Source of the DNA: an uncultured Verrucomicrobiota bacterium
Lineage (GTDB): Bacteria; Verrucomicrobiota; Verrucomicrobiia; Limisphaerales; UBA9464
Assembly: GCA_903907925.1 (NCBI GenBank)
Contig: CAIVQB010000077.1
Location: 62,001-126,000, forward strand
Direction of reading: 5' to 3'
Length of the DNA: 64,000 nucleotides
Within the stretch, counting starts at the first letter, position 1. Each line of letters opens with the position of its first letter. The translations under genes were made by a program, and so were the position numbers. Shown here in pieces: positions 24,215 through 33,133 of the stretch. The notes below the pieces were generated by a model, which searched no databases, was not told the origin of the DNA, and saw only the letters and a program-made list of their open reading frames with translations.

Positions 24215-24624
24215 CCTGGCTGCTGGACACCAACGTCTGGCTCCGGGCGTATGCCGAACCCGGCTCACTTCCCCTGGCGGAACTCAAGCTTCTCCGAAAG
24301 GAAGGCGGCCGTTTCGGATTAAGTGCCATCAGTCTGTGGGAGGTCGGCAAGAAGCACCAACTGGGCAAGTTGCCGCTGCCGCTCCCTCTCGGTGAGTGGT
24401 TTCAGTTTGCGTTAGGGAATGATGTGGAGGTTCTACCTCTCACACATGAAGTGGTCACCGAGGCCATGTCTCTGCCGGACTTTCCAAACCGGGATCCGGG
24501 TGATGAATTGATTGTGGCGACCGCGTGAGTTCACGGGCTCACGTTGATGACCACGGACACCCAGTTGAAGAAGTACCGCCACGCGCGGATCCATTACTTC
24601 ACACCGGTTTTGAAACGCTCCTAA
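24211..24624 (+). pseudogene. VapC-type PIN toxin interrupted by an in-frame TGA
   Basis: The frame encodes a PIN domain, TWLLDTNVWLRAYAEPG, then LSAISLWEVGKKHQLGKL and PNRDPGDELIVATA, but stops at TGA 24526-24528. In the same frame the expected ending continues: VHGLTLMTTDTQLKKYRHARIHYF and a natural TAA at 24622. Here GLTLMTTD carries the fourth acidic residue of the PIN active site. The stop replaces what is typically Arg in the ATAR motif, so a single CGA to TGA change explains it. The 105-residue product lacks the last catalytic Asp and is probably inactive. Confidence 0.8.
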
Positions 24625-24670
24625 CTCGCCTTTGCACTTTCCCGGTTGAATTCACCGTACCGTACCCCTG

Positions 24671-25546
24671 ATGCAAGACCTCATCTCCAAGGCTGCCGCC
24701 CTCCTGGAGGCGTTGCCCTACATCCAGCGCTTCGCCGGCACCGTCTTCGTCGTGAAATACGGCGGATCGTTCATGGATTCGCCCGATGCGTCAGTCCGCG
24801 ACGGCGTGGCCCGCGACATCGTTTTCCTGGAGGCTGTGGAGATCAATCCGGTGGTGGTTCACGGCGGCGGCAAGGCCATCACCCGGGCGATGGAAGCCGC
24901 CGGCTTGAAGGCCGCCTTCATCCAAGGCCAGCGAGTCACCGACGCGGCTACGGTCGATGTGGTGGAACGGGTCCTCTCCCGCGAAATCAATCCGGAGGTC
25001 ACCGCCACCATCAACCGGCTGGGCGGACTCGCGCAGGGCTTCGCTGGTTCGGACATCTTCACCTGCCGCAAGCTCTGGCTCGACGGACCCGACGGCGCGA
25101 AACTCGATATCGGGTTCGTCGGCGAAGTCACCGGGGTCCGGACCGAACCCTTGCTCGAATGCATCGCGCGCGGGTGTACGCCGGTGATCAGTCCGACCGC
25201 CCGGGGAGAGGACGGCCACATCTACAACTGCAACGCCGACGTCGCCGCCGCGATGGCCGCCGCGGCGTTGAAGGCCCGCCGGCTGGTGTTCATGAGCGAT
25301 GTTCCTGGTCTCATGCGCGACCCTCGCGATACGGCAACGGTGATCCCGCATCTCAAGGCCGATGAAGTGCCGGGATTGAAGCGGGCTGGCATCGTGGACA
25401 AGGGGATGATTCCCAAGGTCGACAGCGCCGTCGCCGCGCTTCGGGCCGGTGTGGACAAGGTCTCCTTTGTCGACGGACAGGTGCCGCACTCGGTCCTGCT
25501 GGAGATCTTCACCGACGAGGGCGTTGGCACGGAAGTGGTGCTGTGA
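24671..25546 (+). CDS. argB: Acetylglutamate kinase
   Basis: The 291-residue protein is ArgB, the second enzyme of arginine biosynthesis. Visible motifs are VVKYGGSFM (Lys and Gly-rich phosphate loop), [57 protein letters not shown] in two conserved pieces, and [10 protein letters not shown]. The Lys in GMIPKV binds the ATP phosphates. The ATG at 24671 gives the usual length. Its stop codon overlaps the rnhA GTG start, so the two are coupled. Arginine feedback through an N-terminal helix is possible, since residues 1-18 form an amphipathic helix. Confidence 0.97.
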   Translation: MQDLISKAAALLEALPYIQRFAGTVFVVKYGGSFMDSPDASVRDGVARDIVFLEAVEINPVVVHGGGKAITRAMEAAGLKAAFIQGQRVTDAATVDVVERVLSREINPEVTATINRLGGLAQGFAGSDIFTCRKLWLDGPDGAKLDIGFVGEVTGVRTEPLLECIARGCTPVISPTARGEDGHIYNCNADVAAAMAAAALKARRLVFMSDVPGLMRDPRDTATVIPHLKADEVPGLKRAGIVDKGMIPKVDSAVAALRAGVDKVSFVDGQVPHSVLLEIFTDEGVGTEVVL

Positions 25547-26094
25547 ACACGGCCGCGGCACCAAAACCACCGCCGACGGTTGTCATCCACACCGACGGCG
25601 GGTGCCAGGGCAATCCGGGCATTGGCGCGTGGGCTTGGGTTGCCGAATACAAGGGCCAGGTATGGGAAGGCAGCGGCGCGATGGCCGCCACGACCAACAA
25701 CCGGATGGAACTCCAGGCTGCGATCGAGTCGTTGAACCGCCTGAATCAGCCGTGCCAGGTGGAACTTCACACCGACTCCAACTATCTCCGCGACGGCATC
25801 ACGAAATGGATTGCTGGGTGGAAGCGCAACGGGTGGAAGACCGCCGCCAGGGAGCCGGTGAAGAATCGCGATCTCTGGCAGGCGCTCGATGCCGCCACCC
25901 AGCGCCATCAGGTCTCCTGGAAATGGTTGAAGGGCCACGCCGGGCATCCGCTCAACGAACGCTGCGATGTCCTGGCAGGTCACGCCATGGAACAACTCCG
26001 TCGTGAGACCTCGCCGAAAGCCCTCAAGGAAGCCCTTCACGCGTTTGAATCGGAGCGTTCCGGAGAGCCCCCAAGCCTGCCCACGCTGATCTGA
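25543..26094 (+). CDS. rnhA: Ribonuclease HI
   Basis: The 183-residue protein is RNase HI. It has the four catalytic acidic residues: Asp in [12 protein letters not shown], Glu in [10 protein letters not shown], Asp in HTDSNYL and Asp in NERCDVLAG, with the His of GHAGHPLNE. It degrades the RNA of RNA-DNA hybrids. The GTG start at 25543 overlaps the argB stop (GTGA), so it is translationally coupled to an arginine gene, an unusual partner. A short C-terminal tail of about 25 residues ([19 protein letters not shown]) extends past the core domain. Confidence 0.95.
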   Translation: MNTAAAPKPPPTVVIHTDGGCQGNPGIGAWAWVAEYKGQVWEGSGAMAATTNNRMELQAAIESLNRLNQPCQVELHTDSNYLRDGITKWIAGWKRNGWKTAAREPVKNRDLWQALDAATQRHQVSWKWLKGHAGHPLNERCDVLAGHAMEQLRRETSPKALKEALHAFESERSGEPPSLPTLI

Positions 26095-26180
26095 TCCATC
26101 GCACCTCCGGCGGCCGCCCGCCTGGAAATCCGCGCGATGGACGCAGAAATCTTTTGCATCGCCGGCCGGATTTTGCGGCG

Positions 26181-27500
26181 ATGCGCACCGTCACGATGAG
26201 AGAGATTGTTCCGCCACTGCCGCCGATCGTTCACAACCAGTTCGCCGAGGTCCGGGAGCTGTTCAACCGCTTTGTTGTTCCCAGCTACGGGCGTTTCGAC
26301 CTGGCCTTCAGTCATGGCGCCGGTCACCACGTCTGGGATGTCAGTGGCAAACGCTACCTCGACCTGGGCGGCGGCATCGCGGTCTGCGCGCTCGGCCATG
26401 CGAATCCCGAGATCACCGAGACGCTGATCGAGCAGTCGCGCCGCCTGGTCCATGTTTCCAATCTCTACTACCACGAACCGCAGGGACGCCTGGCCCAACG
26501 GCTCGTCGGACACCTGGCTCCGGGCAAGATCTTCTTCTGCAATTCCGGCGCTGAGGCGAATGAAGGTCTCTACAAACTGGCCCGGAAATTCGGCCATGAT
26601 GAGGGCCGGTTCGAAGTCCTGACCGCCGTGAATTCCTTCCACGGCCGCACGCTGGCGGGCATCGCTGCGACCGGTCAGGAGAAGGTGAAGAAGGGTTTCG
26701 AACCCGCCGTACCCGGGTTTCGCCACATTCCGTTCAACGACCTCGACGCCGCTCGCGACGCCCTGTCCCCGGCGACTGCGGCCATCTTGATCGAAGGCAT
26801 CCAGGGCGAGGGCGGCATCACCCCCGCAACGCCGGAATACCTGCTCGGTCTGCGCGAATTGTGCGATGAACAGGGCGTCCTCCTGCTGGTCGACGGTGTT
26901 CAATGCGGACATTTTCGCAGCGGACGGTTTCAGAGTTTTCAGCGGATCCTCGAAGGTATCCCCGGTGCGGAATCGTTCCTTCCCGATGGTCTGTCGATGG
27001 CCAAGTCGCTCGGTGGCGGCTTTCCCATCGCCGCGTTTTGGGTGCGCGAGGAATCCATGGGGGTCCGGCTCTGCGATCTGCTCGGTGCCGGTAGTCACGG
27101 CACCACCTTCGGCGGCACGCCACTGGGTTGCGCCGTCGCCCTCAAGGTGCTCGACGTCATCGAACGGGACCGGCTCGCCGATCACGTGCGAACCACCGGC
27201 GACTTTATCAAGCGCCGCATCGCCGGCCTGGCCGAAAAATATCCCAGCGTCGTGCGGAGCGCGCGGGGCCTGGGCTTCATGCTGGGGTTCGAACTTCAGG
27301 ATCGTGACCGGATTCCCGGGCTTTCCGGCAGCGACAAACCCGCCAGCCTGCAGGTGGTCAACCGCCTCCACGAGGCTGGAATCCTGACCATTCCCAGCGG
27401 CAACCAGATCGTCCGACTCCTCCCCGCACTCAGCTTGCCACGGTCCCTCGCCGAGGAGGGACTCGGTGTGATCGAAGACGTTGTCCGCTCGATCGCGTGA
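26181..27500 (+). CDS. argD: Acetylornithine/succinylornithine-type aminotransferase (ArgD-like)
   Basis: The 439-residue class III PLP aminotransferase contains LGGGIAVCALGHANPEI, FFCNSGAEANEGLYKLARK, NSFHGRTLAG, EGIQGEGGI and the Schiff-base Lys in SMAKSLGGGFPIAAF. TTFGGTPLGCAVAL closes the site. Position after argJ-argB-rnhA supports the acetylornithine step. One deviation is seen: the conserved DEVQ segment reads DGVQCGHF, so the Glu next to the PLP-binding Asp is Gly. ATG 26181 or 26196 are both reasonable starts; the track start at 26154 is TTG. A related omega-aminotransferase cannot be excluded. Confidence 0.85.
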   Translation: MRTVTMREIVPPLPPIVHNQFAEVRELFNRFVVPSYGRFDLAFSHGAGHHVWDVSGKRYLDLGGGIAVCALGHANPEITETLIEQSRRLVHVSNLYYHEPQGRLAQRLVGHLAPGKIFFCNSGAEANEGLYKLARKFGHDEGRFEVLTAVNSFHGRTLAGIAATGQEKVKKGFEPAVPGFRHIPFNDLDAARDALSPATAAILIEGIQGEGGITPATPEYLLGLRELCDEQGVLLLVDGVQCGHFRSGRFQSFQRILEGIPGAESFLPDGLSMAKSLGGGFPIAAFWVREESMGVRLCDLLGAGSHGTTFGGTPLGCAVALKVLDVIERDRLADHVRTTGDFIKRRIAGLAEKYPSVVRSARGLGFMLGFELQDRDRIPGLSGSDKPASLQVVNRLHEAGILTIPSGNQIVRLLPALSLPRSLAEEGLGVIEDVVRSIA

Positions 27501-27815
27501 AGGGTTGAAGGGTTGAAGAGAGGAAGACGATCCACGGGTAGGGTCGAGGCTCCCGCCGAGCCGAGCGTGTGGTACTACGCGGGACGCAATTCGGCGTGGT
27601 AGAATCCGTCCGTTCACTCGGCTCACCAGGAGGTTCGCCCTACCGGGCGGGAGTTCCGCATTCACGCGGCTCGGGGAGCCATGAATGGCGACACCGATTT
27701 CACGGATGAACACGGATTCCTGAAACACCGATCGAATTCCGTTCATTCTGTCCATCCCGTTTCCTTCTCATTCTGTCTCATTCCGTGCGAATTCGTGAAA
27801 TCCGTGTCTCGCCTC
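27500..27815 (-). repeat. Composite intergenic repeat, copy 2 (modules C-B-A, reversed)
   Basis: This gene-less gap of 343 bases after argD holds, in order, module C reversed (GAAGGGTTGAAGGGTTGAAG, starting in the argD stop), module B reversed (27536-27680) and module A (GATTTCACGGATGAACACGG, later GCGAATTCGTGAAATCCGTG). B is bounded by imperfect inverted arms at 27538-27563 and 27619-27643. Read on the minus strand the order is A-B-C, as at 4585-4940 and 41262-41555. Confidence 0.82.
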
Positions 27816-27843
27816 GATTCCGGGACGCTGCTCCCATTGGCCC

Positions 27844-29031
27844 ATGTCCACGCCCCTTCCCCTTCACTCGCTGCGCGCCGGCATCATCGGAACCGGGTTC
27901 ATCGGACCGGTCCACATCGAGGCGCTCAAACGGCTCGGCGTTCAGGTGACGGCGATTTGCGGATCGACCCGCTCCGCCTGCGCCTGCGCCGAGCAGTGGG
28001 GCATCCCCGAGGTCTACGGCGACTACGACTACGCGGCGATGGTCCGCTCACCGAACGTCGATGTCGTTCACATCACTTCGCCCAACAAAGTCCACGTCGA
28101 ACAATCCCTGGCCGCACTCCAGGCCGGGAAACATGTCATCTGCGAGAAACCCCTCGGCATGACTTCGGCCGAAACCGCATGCGTCGTGAAGGCGGTCCGG
28201 CGAAAATCATCACCGGTGTTTGCGGTGAACTACATGTGCCGCTTCTTTCCAGCGGTGCTCCAGATGCGGGCTTTGGTTCAGCGCGGCGATCTCGGGCAGA
28301 TCATTCACGTGCAGGGCCATTTCTTTCAGGACTGGTTGCTGCATCAGACGGATTACAACTGGCGGGTGCTGGCCTCCGAGGGTGGCAAACTTCGGGCGGT
28401 AGGCGACATCGGCACCCACTGGATTGATGCCGTGTCCTTCATCCTCGGTGCCAGGGCGGAGCGCGTGTTTGCCCATTTGGAAACGTTTCACAAAACCCGG
28501 CTGCGGCCCCGGGGCGAGGTTCAGACCTTTGCCAGGGTCGATCCGTCGACCATGGTGCCGTTCACCGTCGACACCGAGGATTTCGGGAGCGTCCTGCTGA
28601 AATTTGGAAAGTCGAAGCACGGATTTGCCAACGGCGTTCACGCGAATGCCTCGGTCTCGCAGGTGGCCGCCGGATGGAAATGCAGTCTGGCGTTGGGCAT
28701 CTACGGCACGAAGGGCAGCGTTCGCTGGGATCTCCAGCAACCGAACGAAATCCAGGTCGGACGACGCGACGAACCGAACCAAGTCTTGCAGCGCGGCACA
28801 GCCGGATTCAGCGAGGATGTCGCGGGATTCACCGATTATCCGGGCGGACATCCGGAGGGATTTCCGGACAGCCACAAGATGCACTATCGCGCCGTGTACC
28901 AGCACATCGCCAGCGGACGAACCACCGAGCCCCTGTTCGCCACCGCCGACGACGGACACCACGAAGTCCGCCTCTGCGAAGCAATCCTGAAAAGCAGCCG
29001 GAGCCGCGGTTGGGTGAACCTCGCGAAATGA
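27844..29031 (+). CDS. Gfo/Idh/MocA-family oxidoreductase (cytoplasmic)
   Basis: The 395-residue protein has the family's Rossmann fold: GIIGTGFIGPVHIEALKRLG near the start, VHITSPNKVHVEQSLAALQAGKHVICEKPLG with the conserved EKP Lys, then a C-terminal substrate domain (GDIGTHWIDAVSFILG). There is no signal peptide. It should be an NAD(P)-dependent dehydrogenase of a sugar or cyclitol. The substrate cannot be told from sequence. It follows the composite repeat and is not tightly linked to its neighbours. Confidence 0.9.
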   Translation: MSTPLPLHSLRAGIIGTGFIGPVHIEALKRLGVQVTAICGSTRSACACAEQWGIPEVYGDYDYAAMVRSPNVDVVHITSPNKVHVEQSLAALQAGKHVICEKPLGMTSAETACVVKAVRRKSSPVFAVNYMCRFFPAVLQMRALVQRGDLGQIIHVQGHFFQDWLLHQTDYNWRVLASEGGKLRAVGDIGTHWIDAVSFILGARAERVFAHLETFHKTRLRPRGEVQTFARVDPSTMVPFTVDTEDFGSVLLKFGKSKHGFANGVHANASVSQVAAGWKCSLALGIYGTKGSVRWDLQQPNEIQVGRRDEPNQVLQRGTAGFSEDVAGFTDYPGGHPEGFPDSHKMHYRAVYQHIASGRTTEPLFATADDGHHEVRLCEAILKSSRSRGWVNLAK

Positions 29032-29098
29032 AACGCCCGAGCCATCAACGGTAACCAAAAGCAGCCAGCGCACAGATTGACGGTCAGGCCGGTGTGTC

Positions 29099-29362
29099 AT
29101 GCTTCATACCGTCGTGAAGGTGACCCTCCCTATCGACGAAACCCTCCTCGCTCACGTCATGAAAACCACCGAAACGACGAACAAATCGCGGGCAATTGCG
29201 GTGGCATTGCGCGAGTGGGAACGGAGGTCCCGGCTGGTCGAAATCGCCACTGCAGGTTTGGGATTGAGCCCGGATGAACTGAGGGACGCGCTCAATCCTA
29301 ACTATGACTTGGATGCACTTCGCGCTGCGGAAACACCGGTGCCCAGTGACCGCAGGTTTTAA
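29099..29362 (+). CDS. VapB-like (ribbon-helix-helix, DUF2191-type) antitoxin without a toxin
   Basis: The 87-residue protein has a short RHH-like N-terminus (KVTLPIDETLLAHVMKTTETTNKSRAIAVALREW) of the kind seen in VapB/DUF2191 antitoxins that pair with PIN toxins. The end is the disordered tail DALRAAETPVPSDRRF. No PIN gene follows; the next 100 bases contain only T-rich sequence. It may be an orphan antitoxin left by loss of its toxin, or a solitary regulator. Confidence 0.65.
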   Translation: MLHTVVKVTLPIDETLLAHVMKTTETTNKSRAIAVALREWERRSRLVEIATAGLGLSPDELRDALNPNYDLDALRAAETPVPSDRRF

Positions 29363-29465
29363 CCGGGCTTCATTCCCACTTTTGCATTTTTCCTTTTTCA
29401 TTTTGTCTTCCCTCCCCCGATCCCCCGCCTTTGTTCGTTGACACTCTCACAGCCAACCCGGGTGA

Positions 29466-30398
29466 ATGGGTCGTCCGCTGACTCTGATGAAACTTGCCAA
29501 ACCCACCCTTCCCCCTGGCGAAGCGCCAACCACCCTTGGTGGAAAGATCCTGACCTCGACCCCGGTGATCATGACGGTGGTGGCCACCCTGCTCGCCGGC
29601 TTGGCCAACAGCGAAATGACGCGAGCGCAGTATGACCGTTCACTGGCGGCGCAGTTGCAATCGAAGGTCGGGGATCAGTGGAGCTTCTTCCAAGCCAAGA
29701 AATTGCGCGGAGCGACTCTCAAAGCCAGTCTGGAGCTGCTCCAGGCCACCAGCGACGCCGGTCCCTTGGATCCCGCGGCATTGCAACGGTTCGTGGACCT
29801 GCCGCCAGCAGCAATGAGTGTACTGACGACCGGGAGGTTTCCGAGGACGACGAATCTCCCCCAACCGACAGCATCGGTGGCGGCCGGCTTGTCGGCCGCG
29901 GCGGAAAACCTGCCGGAGGCGCTACTCATCAACGCCCTTCACGCAGTCAAATTGGAGGATCTCGATGCGGGCCTGGCTGAATTGCAGGCGTTCGCCAAGA
30001 CCGAGGACGTCGCGGTCAGCGCAATCACCGCGGCGGTGGACAAAGCTGAAACAGCGCTTCTCGTCGCCGCCGGGAAACGCGATGGAGCCCGCCAGGCATT
30101 GCGCGATTTCACCGCGGCGCGTTTCCGCCTCGACGCCGCCCGCTATGACAACGAGGCCCGATCCAACCGGGCGATCGCCGAGCTGACCGAACTGAAGGTC
30201 CGCCTGACCAATCTCTCCGCCGAGCGTCACCACAAGCGCAGCCAGCGATTCTTCTTCGGCATGCTGGCCGCCCAGCTCGCGGTCATCCTCGCGACCCTCG
30301 GCATGGCGGTGAAACACCGCAATCTGATGTGGAGCTTCGCCGCGGGCATCGGACTGCTGGCCGTCGCCTTCGGAATCTACGTGTATCTCTGGCTCTGA
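29466..30398 (+). CDS. DUF4337-like membrane protein
   Basis: The 310-residue protein has one N-terminal hydrophobic segment (STPVIMTVVATLLAGLA) and two at the C-terminus (FFFGMLAAQLAVILATLGMAV and MWSFAAGIGLLAVAFGIYVYL), with a mostly helical middle of about 200 residues. DQWSFFQAKKLRGATLKASLELLQ and the HHKRSQRFFFG turn resemble DUF4337. Function unknown. A second possible start, ATG 29487, lies seven codons in. It precedes the PQQ-propeller gene by 19 bases and may share its transcript. Confidence 0.7.
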   Translation: MGRPLTLMKLAKPTLPPGEAPTTLGGKILTSTPVIMTVVATLLAGLANSEMTRAQYDRSLAAQLQSKVGDQWSFFQAKKLRGATLKASLELLQATSDAGPLDPAALQRFVDLPPAAMSVLTTGRFPRTTNLPQPTASVAAGLSAAAENLPEALLINALHAVKLEDLDAGLAELQAFAKTEDVAVSAITAAVDKAETALLVAAGKRDGARQALRDFTAARFRLDAARYDNEARSNRAIAELTELKVRLTNLSAERHHKRSQRFFFGMLAAQLAVILATLGMAVKHRNLMWSFAAGIGLLAVAFGIYVYLWL

Positions 30399-30417
30399 TT
30401 CAAATCGCCATACCCGC

Positions 30418-31638
30418 ATGAGCACACGCATCGGAACGTTGGGAGCGCTGCTCGCAGCGATTGGGGGATCGGCCTTTTTTCTTCAAGCGGAGGATTGGCC
30501 TTGCTGGCGCGGTCCGCGGCACGACGGCATTTCGCGGGAGACGAACTGGGTTTCCCAATGGCCCGCCGACGGTCCGCCCATCGCGTGGAAGACCAAGGTC
30601 GGACTCGGGTTTTCCACGTTCGTTGTCAGTGGCGGCCATGCCGTTACCACCGGCCATGCCGACGATCAGGATACCGTCTGGTGCCTCGATGCTGAAACCG
30701 GCAAACCGATCTGGAAACATTCCTTCGCCGCCGACCTCGGTGATAAATTCTTCGAGGGCGGCACCACTGGGACCCCCACGCTCGACGGCGATCGCGTCTA
30801 TTCCCTGAATCGTTGGGGTGAGGTGTTCTGTTTCGAATCGGCCACTGGAAAGGTCGTTTGGACCAAGAACATAGCCACCGAAACCGGCATTCGAGTCCCG
30901 GGCTGGGGCTTTGGGGGTGCCCCGTTGGTTCATGAAAACATCGTCCTTCTGAATGTCGGGGAGGCCGGCGTTGCACTGGACAAATCCACCGGGGCGCTGC
31001 TCTGGAAATCCGCCAACAAGGATGCCGGCTATTCCACCCCCCTGCCCTTTCGGAAACAGGGTGAATGGTTTGCGGCGTTTGGCTCCGAGAAGTCCTACCT
31101 GGCCGTCAATCTGAAGACCGGCAAGGAAGCCTGGCGCATCCGCTGGTTAACCCAGTACGGCGTCAACGCCACTGATCCCATCCTCGACGGCGACGACGTC
31201 TTCGTCTCCACCGGCTACGGCAAGGGCAGCGGCCGATTCCATCTCGGCGAAGGGGAACCACAGCCGGTGTGGAAAAGCCGCACCTTTCACACCCAGATGA
31301 ATTCAGCCGTGCGGATCGGTGGATTCCTTTATGGCGTGGACGGTGATTCCACCGAGCGTGGTTCGCTCAAATGCCTGGATTGGGCGACCGGCGAGGAGAA
31401 ATGGGCCTTCCCCGACATCGGTCCCGGCTCGGTGACAGCGGCCGGCGACCGCCTGCTCGTGATGAACGACCGCGGCGAACTCATGACCGGGCCGGCCTCA
31501 TCGGACGGATTCAAACCGACCGCTCGAGCCCAAGTGCTGGGCGGAAAATGCTGGATCGTTCCCGTCCTCGCCAACGGCCGCCTCTACTGCCGCAACGCCC
31601 GCGGCGATGTGGTGGTTCTCGATCTCCGTTCGAGGTAA
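30418..31638 (+). CDS. Exported PQQ-like beta-propeller repeat protein
   Basis: The 406-residue protein starts with a signal peptide (STRIGTLGALLAAIGGSAFFLQA) and then shows the tandem seven-stranded WD/PQQ-type repeats common in PVC bacteria. The first is DWPCWRGPRHDGIS, and the blades show the pattern VWCLDAETGKPIWKHSF, VYSLNRWGEVFCFESATGKVVW and YLAVNLKTGKEAWRIRW. These BamB-like proteins often stand beside oxidoreductases. The catalytic PQQ enzyme motifs are not evident, so it may be structural or a binding protein. It is followed by a module A repeat and a Tat-exported dehydrogenase. Confidence 0.85.
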   Translation: MSTRIGTLGALLAAIGGSAFFLQAEDWPCWRGPRHDGISRETNWVSQWPADGPPIAWKTKVGLGFSTFVVSGGHAVTTGHADDQDTVWCLDAETGKPIWKHSFAADLGDKFFEGGTTGTPTLDGDRVYSLNRWGEVFCFESATGKVVWTKNIATETGIRVPGWGFGGAPLVHENIVLLNVGEAGVALDKSTGALLWKSANKDAGYSTPLPFRKQGEWFAAFGSEKSYLAVNLKTGKEAWRIRWLTQYGVNATDPILDGDDVFVSTGYGKGSGRFHLGEGEPQPVWKSRTFHTQMNSAVRIGGFLYGVDGDSTERGSLKCLDWATGEEKWAFPDIGPGSVTAAGDRLLVMNDRGELMTGPASSDGFKPTARAQVLGGKCWIVPVLANGRLYCRNARGDVVVLDLRSR

Positions 31639-31644
31639 CCGCGT

Positions 31645-31757
31645 TGGAATATCGACACGAATTCACGAATGAACACGGATTGTGATGCGAAAAAAACGCC
31701 CCATTCAGGTTCATTCCTCCGAAATTCGTGAAAATCGGTGAAATCCGTGTCGAACAA
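31645..31757 (+). repeat. Module A repeat before the Tat-exported dehydrogenase
   Basis: CACGAATTCACGAATGAACA followed by CGGATTGTG, and later CGAAATTCGTGAAAATCGG and TGAAATCCGTGTC, are paired A motifs facing each other. They occupy the whole gap between the PQQ-propeller gene and the dehydrogenase. Confidence 0.65.
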
Positions 31758-31773
31758 TTCCGTCCAGTCTCCC

Positions 31774-33096
31774 ATGCCACTTCCCCGACGTCAGTTCATC
31801 CGGAACGCCGCCCTGACCGGCGCCGCCTTCGCCGCCGCACCCTGGGTTCGATCCGACGACGCCGGCCGCAAATACAGGACCGCCCTGATCGGGTCCGGAT
31901 GGTGGGGCAAAAATATTCTCAAGGAGGCGATGGCCAGCGGTCGGATCAAGGTGATCGCGCTCGGCGACGTCGACGCCAACACGCTGGAAATCGCCGCCGA
32001 CCAGGTGAACGACCTCAGCGGCGACCGGCCCAAGACCTACAAGGATTACCGCGAATTGCTCGAACGCGAGAAGCCAGAGATCGTGATCATCGCCACACCC
32101 GATCACTGGCATGCGTTGCAAACCATCGCCGCGGTGAAGGCCGGGGCGCATGTGTTCGTGGAGAAGCCGACCGGCCACACGGTCAACGAAAGCAAGGCGA
32201 TGCTGAACGCCGGACGCAATTCCGACCGGATCATCCAGGTCGGCCTGCACCGGCGGATTGGACCGCATCACGTCAGCGGCATGGAGTTTCTAAAATCGGG
32301 AAAGGTTGGCGAGGTGGGCATGGTGCGGCTCTTCGCCCACGGCGGAGGCGGCGCGGAGAAACCCTCCCCCAACAGCGAGCCCCCGGAAGGCATGGATTGG
32401 AATTTCTGGTGCGGACCGGCCCCGATGCGTCCCTTCAATTCGCGGATTCACCCCGGTGGATGGCGCCAATTCCTGGACTACGGCAACGGTCAACTCGGCG
32501 ACTGGGGCGTGCATTGGCTCGACCAGGTGATGTGGTGGAACGGCGGTGTTCACCCGAAGCGGATCTTCTCCAGTGGCGGACGCCCCATCGCCGGTGCCGC
32601 GGTCCTCAACGACAAGGAGCAGACCACCGACGCGCCGGATCATCAGGTGGTCGTGTATGATTTCGAGAAGTTCACCTGCGTGTGGGAACACCGCCGATTC
32701 GCCGAGAACGGTGCGGAAAAACACCGTATCGGCGCCTACTTCTACGGCACCAAGGGAACCCTCCACATCGGCTGGCAGGACGGCTGGACCTTCTATCCCA
32801 CCGACTCTCGGAACCCGGTCGTTCACCAGGATTCCCAATTACAGCAACCGGATGGACACAACCTGAAACTCCTGTGGGCGGATTTCATCAGCTCCATCGA
32901 GGAGAAACGGAAACCGGTGGCCAACATCGAGGTCGCGCATCGATCCTCGGTGCTTCCGCTTCTGGGAATGATTTCGCAGCGGACCGGTCGCAGCATCGAA
33001 TGGGACGGCACCCGGGAACTGATCGTCGGTGACGCCGAGGCCACGAAGCTGATGAGCCGCCCGTATCGCGGCCCCTGGGTGTATCCGACGGTTTGA
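31774..33096 (+). CDS. Tat-exported Gfo/Idh/MocA-family oxidoreductase
   Basis: The 440-residue protein begins with a twin-arginine signal (PLPRRQFIRNAALTGAAFA). The mature enzyme has the GSGWWGKNIL nucleotide loop, IATPDHWHALQTIAAVKAG, HVFVEKPTGHTVNE with the conserved EKP Lys, and LGDWGVHWLDQVMWW in the substrate domain. In PVC bacteria many such paralogues are exported already loaded with cofactor. The substrate is unknown. ATG 31774 is chosen because the signal starts there; the track start at 31738 lies in a repeat. Confidence 0.9.
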   Translation: MPLPRRQFIRNAALTGAAFAAAPWVRSDDAGRKYRTALIGSGWWGKNILKEAMASGRIKVIALGDVDANTLEIAADQVNDLSGDRPKTYKDYRELLEREKPEIVIIATPDHWHALQTIAAVKAGAHVFVEKPTGHTVNESKAMLNAGRNSDRIIQVGLHRRIGPHHVSGMEFLKSGKVGEVGMVRLFAHGGGGAEKPSPNSEPPEGMDWNFWCGPAPMRPFNSRIHPGGWRQFLDYGNGQLGDWGVHWLDQVMWWNGGVHPKRIFSSGGRPIAGAAVLNDKEQTTDAPDHQVVVYDFEKFTCVWEHRRFAENGAEKHRIGAYFYGTKGTLHIGWQDGWTFYPTDSRNPVVHQDSQLQQPDGHNLKLLWADFISSIEEKRKPVANIEVAHRSSVLPLLGMISQRTGRSIEWDGTRELIVGDAEATKLMSRPYRGPWVYPTV

Positions 33097-33133
33097 GCCG
33101 AAGTGGGATTTGGAAAGCGGGACTGCAGGATGT

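Noticed and set aside
24526-24528. TGA in the PIN gene as a selenocysteine or recoding site
   Set aside because: The position is normally Arg, no SECIS-like hairpin follows, and PIN toxins are not selenoproteins. A nonsense mutation is simpler.
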